DNA of 39,069 nucleotides. Origin: a virus. The notes beneath the pieces were generated by a model. It was not told where the DNA came from, did not search any database, and saw only the letters and a list, made by a program, of their open reading frames with translations. Below are positions 36,804 to 39,069 of the stretch, in pieces. The stretch covers positions 1 through 39,069 of the IMG/VR virus record IMGVR_UViG_3300049893_001841; one strand, written 5' to 3'. The number at the start of each line of letters is the position of its first letter. Position 1 is the stretch's first letter. A program made the translations under genes and the position numbers.

Positions 36804-38764
36804 GGTGTACCTTTCAGCGTAATTAAATCAGTGATTGACCCGTTTGCGTTTGTTGTTACACGGATTGTGGCGTTCGTGGTCGTGATTAAATCTAAAAGGC
36901 TCTTTGAGTCATACGTGATGCCGCTGGCACTCCAAAACGAATTGGAACCGATCTGCCTTGCGCCTGAATAAATGCTCGTTGCGTCGTAAGATACTGTTAC
37001 GCTTGTTGCCTGACCATTCGTAACCGATGTCCCTGTGTTAGGTGCGTTTGTTCCTGATACGTTCCCAAGTATATGCTCAATCTTTTTAACTCCATCGGCA
37101 TAAAAGGCAAAATACGCCAGCGAGCCACCAAAGAACCCACCATTGCCACCATTATTTGATCCTAGATGTAAAACGTTTGCGGCACTGTTAACATCAAGCC
37201 CTATCATTCCAACTCTAGTTCCGGAATCAGTTTCTCCAGTAATCATATTCTTTGCTTCCATGTATCCGTTGGAAGAATTAAATGTTAATTTTACGTAATT
37301 CCAATCGTTGCTAACAACGCCCACTCCCTCATAAGATGAACCAATTTCAAACAAAGTATTTGCCCCAGCGCTGTACATCGAAAAAGTGCAATTGTAATTA
37401 TTAAACACATAATCAATCCCGCTAGTCCACGTTGGTTTGAATATAATGTGCCATTCATTAAGCCCGTTTGTTGTTGCTCCAAAGTTTCGAAGTCCGGTGT
37501 TTATTTTGCTACTCGTTCCGTTAAATATGGAAACCCCGCTACCTAACTGCTTAACCTTCTCCGCCCCGCCGTTATGGACAAATCCTTTAGGGTTTAAGAT
37601 TCCAGCGCCAACAACATCATTCGTGCCGGATGCCAAGACTGGATAGTAAACAGGAGTCGGAATAGCCATATCCGCATTATCCGACGACGTCCCATAATTA
37701 GGACAAACTGAACCGTATGCTCTATAAAATTTTAAATCCACATAAGGAGCACTTTGGGAGGTATAATCAATTCCTTCCGAAAACATTAATGGTTTTTCAT
37801 AGATCGATATGATGTGTTGAAAATATCTCACCCGAAACAAGTCGCCAGCAAACCCAGAAAGCGATCCCCCTGCCGCCGCCATCATTTCCGCCGATGAAAG
37901 CGCGCCGACCGTCCCAGACGTGGAACCAGATGCGGCGGACCCGTTGATATAAATCTCCAATGCACTTCCTGACGTGGTATACATGCATAACACATGAACA
38001 ATCGCGTCGAGTTGAAGTTGCGTGGATGACGTTAGAGTCTTTCCTCCAACTTTGAACACGATGTTAGAACCAGATTGATAAACCGACATTTGAGAGCCCG
38101 CCGTCAGAATTGCACGGCCAGCCCCGCCAGCCAATGAAGAGGGCCGAACCCAGCAATCAACAGAGAAATCGCTATTCGTTGATATAAACGAACCAAAATT
38201 TGTGACAGAAGAACCCGCGCCTGTAATGAATAATGCAGATTTAGACCCTCCGTTTGTTGCAAAATAAGCTGACAAATCCTGCGTATTCGCATAAAGAAGC
38301 GAAAGCGTTCCAGATGTGATGACCCCGATACGACCGTTCACAACGTCAAAAAGGTATACTCCCCATCCCTCCTGCATCGTGAAAAATGTTCCATCGGACA
38401 AAAGAAGATTCCAACACTTGCCGGATGTGAAATTAATGCGTCCTGCGGCAATCGATGGAGTTGAAGTACCTTGCCACGACACGACGGTTATGTTTGTGGT
38501 CAATCCAGCGACCGCCAAATAAGCCGTTCCGTTCCAAGTGACGCAAGGTGACGCGACAACGGAAATTAAATTACTTTTGCCTGGTGAATAATCGAGTAAT
38601 GTTCCGCCAGTGTTCCGAACCCATTGCAACGAGTTTGTGTACTGACTCCAAGTTGCCGATCCGCAAGGATCAACAATCCCTAAATCATATCGCGTTGCAC
38701 TCACAAAATCAGAACCGAAAACAGAAAGGCACGCGAGCCAGACCAATAAAGCAAGCCGCTTCAT
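36800..38764 (-). CDS. large secreted LamG/concanavalin-type adhesin (tail tip or surface protein)
   Basis: 654 residues, signal peptide MKRLALLVWLACLSVFG-SD. Two jelly-roll type regions are visible: about 190-330 (FSVDCWVRPSSLAGG, MSVYQSGSNIVFKVGG, LEIYINGSAASGSTSG, FRVRYFQHI) and about 430-560 (EWHIIFKPTWTS, LGSNNGGNGGFFGGSLAYFAFYADGVK), matching LamG-like sugar-binding domains common in phage fibres. The C-terminus (TTNATIRVTTNANGSITDLITLKGT) is typical of Asn/Thr-rich tail proteins. An export signal on a receptor-binding protein is unusual; it may instead coat the host. A GGAG-like box is absent, the gene being coupled to the upstream stop by ATGA. Confidence 0.65.
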   Translation of the reverse strand: MKRLALLVWLACLSVFGSDFVSATRYDLGIVDPCGSATWSQYTNSLQWVRNTGGTLLDYSPGKSNLISVVASPCVTWNGTAYLAVAGLTTNITVVSWQGTSTPSIAAGRINFTSGKCWNLLLSDGTFFTMQEGWGVYLFDVVNGRIGVITSGTLSLLYANTQDLSAYFATNGGSKSALFITGAGSSVTNFGSFISTNSDFSVDCWVRPSSLAGGAGRAILTAGSQMSVYQSGSNIVFKVGGKTLTSSTQLQLDAIVHVLCMYTTSGSALEIYINGSAASGSTSGTVGALSSAEMMAAAGGSLSGFAGDLFRVRYFQHIISIYEKPLMFSEGIDYTSQSAPYVDLKFYRAYGSVCPNYGTSSDNADMAIPTPVYYPVLASGTNDVVGAGILNPKGFVHNGGAEKVKQLGSGVSIFNGTSSKINTGLRNFGATTNGLNEWHIIFKPTWTSGIDYVFNNYNCTFSMYSAGANTLFEIGSSYEGVGVVSNDWNYVKLTFNSSNGYMEAKNMITGETDSGTRVGMIGLDVNSAANVLHLGSNNGGNGGFFGGSLAYFAFYADGVKKIEHILGNVSGTNAPNTGTSVTNGQATSVTVSYDATSIYSGARQIGSNSFWSASGITYDSKSLLDLITTTNATIRVTTNANGSITDLITLKGTP

Positions 38765-38838
38765 TCTGCATCTTCCTCTTTCGTGAACCTGAAAACGTTG
38801 TTTGTTGCATCAAACCAAACGGTGACAATAAAATTTGT
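38736..38838. repeat. 103-bp exact direct repeat, right copy
   Basis: Identical to 1-103. To its right the sequence differs from the left copy; to its left is the full LamG-type gene, of which the left copy shows only the start. Confidence 0.95.
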
Positions 38839-38985
38839 CCCATTGGCGATTGCTCGATATTGGATGTTTGTGACAGGCCCCGCTAGTGTACCACCCCCAC
38901 CCCCGCCCGTTGGTGGGTTGTATAGAGTTGAACAAACCCCAATGGCGGATAATCCAACAATTGTTGAGATAAAAAACTTTTTCAT
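38761..38985 (-). CDS. small exported protein, tail-tip cassette (variant B)
   Basis: 74 residues from the ATG at 38985, which overlaps the upstream stop (TAATG) and has AGGAGCAGGGG before it; the frame is open 13 codons further. MKKFFISTIVGLSAIGVC is a signal-like start with a possible lipobox, then a Gly run and the same 28-residue C-terminus as the 26-316 protein. The two proteins are therefore alternative N-termini on a shared end. Confidence 0.65.
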   Translation of the reverse strand: MKKFFISTIVGLSAIGVCSTLYNPPTGGGGGGTLAGPVTNIQYRAIANGTNFIVTVWFDATNNVFRFTKEEDAE

Positions 38986-39069
38986 TATTCCCCTGCTCCT
39001 ATCATTACACCCGGCGGAATCCACATCTTTCCGGCGCGTTTAAGTTTCATGTGCGGTGGCTTCGCATCA
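38985..39069 (-). CDS. 3' end of a gene cut by the window edge
   Basis: Frame ending HMKLKRAGKMWIPPGVMIGAGE and a TAA that overlaps the next start. No similarity to the gene (321-812) at the matching place on the left, so the two cassettes differ upstream too. Confidence 0.5.
   Translation of the reverse strand, partial: DAKPPHMKLKRAGKMWIPPGVMIGAGE

Noticed and set aside
1-39069. CRISPR array or diversity-generating retroelement
   Set aside because: Repeats have 7-bp period without spacers, no cas genes are present, and there is no reverse transcriptase near the paired variable tail-tip genes.

Overview
The window looks like an almost complete temperate short-tailed phage (podovirus) of about 39 kb. 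No ordinary chromosomal genes were recognised. The late genes follow the T7 virion order (terminase, portal, scaffold, capsid, tail tube A, tail tube B, three ejection-type proteins), but the phage carries a tyrosine integrase and a repressor-like control region and encodes no single-subunit RNA polymerase here. Intergenic spacers are full of 7-bp-period repeat islands (units such as GGTTCTT, GGTGTTA, GAAACTT, GAATGCG). I have seen this spacer vocabulary in genomes of uncultured Planctomycetota/Verrucomicrobiota/Kiritimatiellota/Omnitrophota-type bacteria, so the host guess is that broad group; this is inference only.

Layout, read in the main (minus-strand) direction from about 32.1 kb down to 1. 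Two ribbon-helix-helix regulators (31.8-32.1 kb) sit among three copies of a 12-bp operator GGTGT-N2-ACACC. The early region (24.4-31.7 kb) holds small regulators (excisionase-like HTH, winged helix, zinc ribbons), a metallopeptidase fused to an FtsK-gamma DNA-binding domain, a block of three small genes separated by two attC-like sites (integron-cassette architecture, including a GC-rich nucleotidyltransferase), an HD phosphohydrolase, a replication-initiator-like gene containing a candidate origin, a T4 gp55-like late sigma factor with a C-terminal zinc ribbon, and a GroES-like co-chaperonin. The late region (24.3 kb to 1) holds TerS, TerL, a gp13-like GNAT protein, portal, a Bbp19-like protein, scaffold, capsid, tail tube A with a fibre-like extension, tail tube B, gp14-like and gp15-like proteins, a 3152-residue polyvalent ejection protein and small secreted tail-end proteins.

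The right arm has two plus-strand genes: a membrane-anchored Mrr-type nuclease (probable moron) and the integrase. They converge on a minus-strand module (39.07-34.7 kb) with a LamG-type secreted adhesin, a degenerate papain-like secreted protein, a holin-like protein and an overlapping membrane protein/lipoprotein pair resembling spanins. The first 103 bases of the window recur exactly at 38736-38838, in the same gene context. The simplest reading is a circular genome of about 38.7 kb, with the last ~330 bases representing an alternative version of the tail-tip cassette; a true duplication is the other option.

Most interesting points: (1) an 18-bp element, GGCGGGTTGCGTATATAG, occurs three times, each just upstream of a late gene block on the coding strand; with the gp55-like sigma factor it suggests a self-contained late-transcription switch in a T7-like temperate phage. 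(2) Two attC-like sites with matching R boxes delimit gene-cassette-like units inside the early operon. (3) Heptamer repeat islands are domesticated inside coding regions, including a signal peptide core and the N-terminal part of the large terminase. (4) A candidate origin lies inside the initiator gene.
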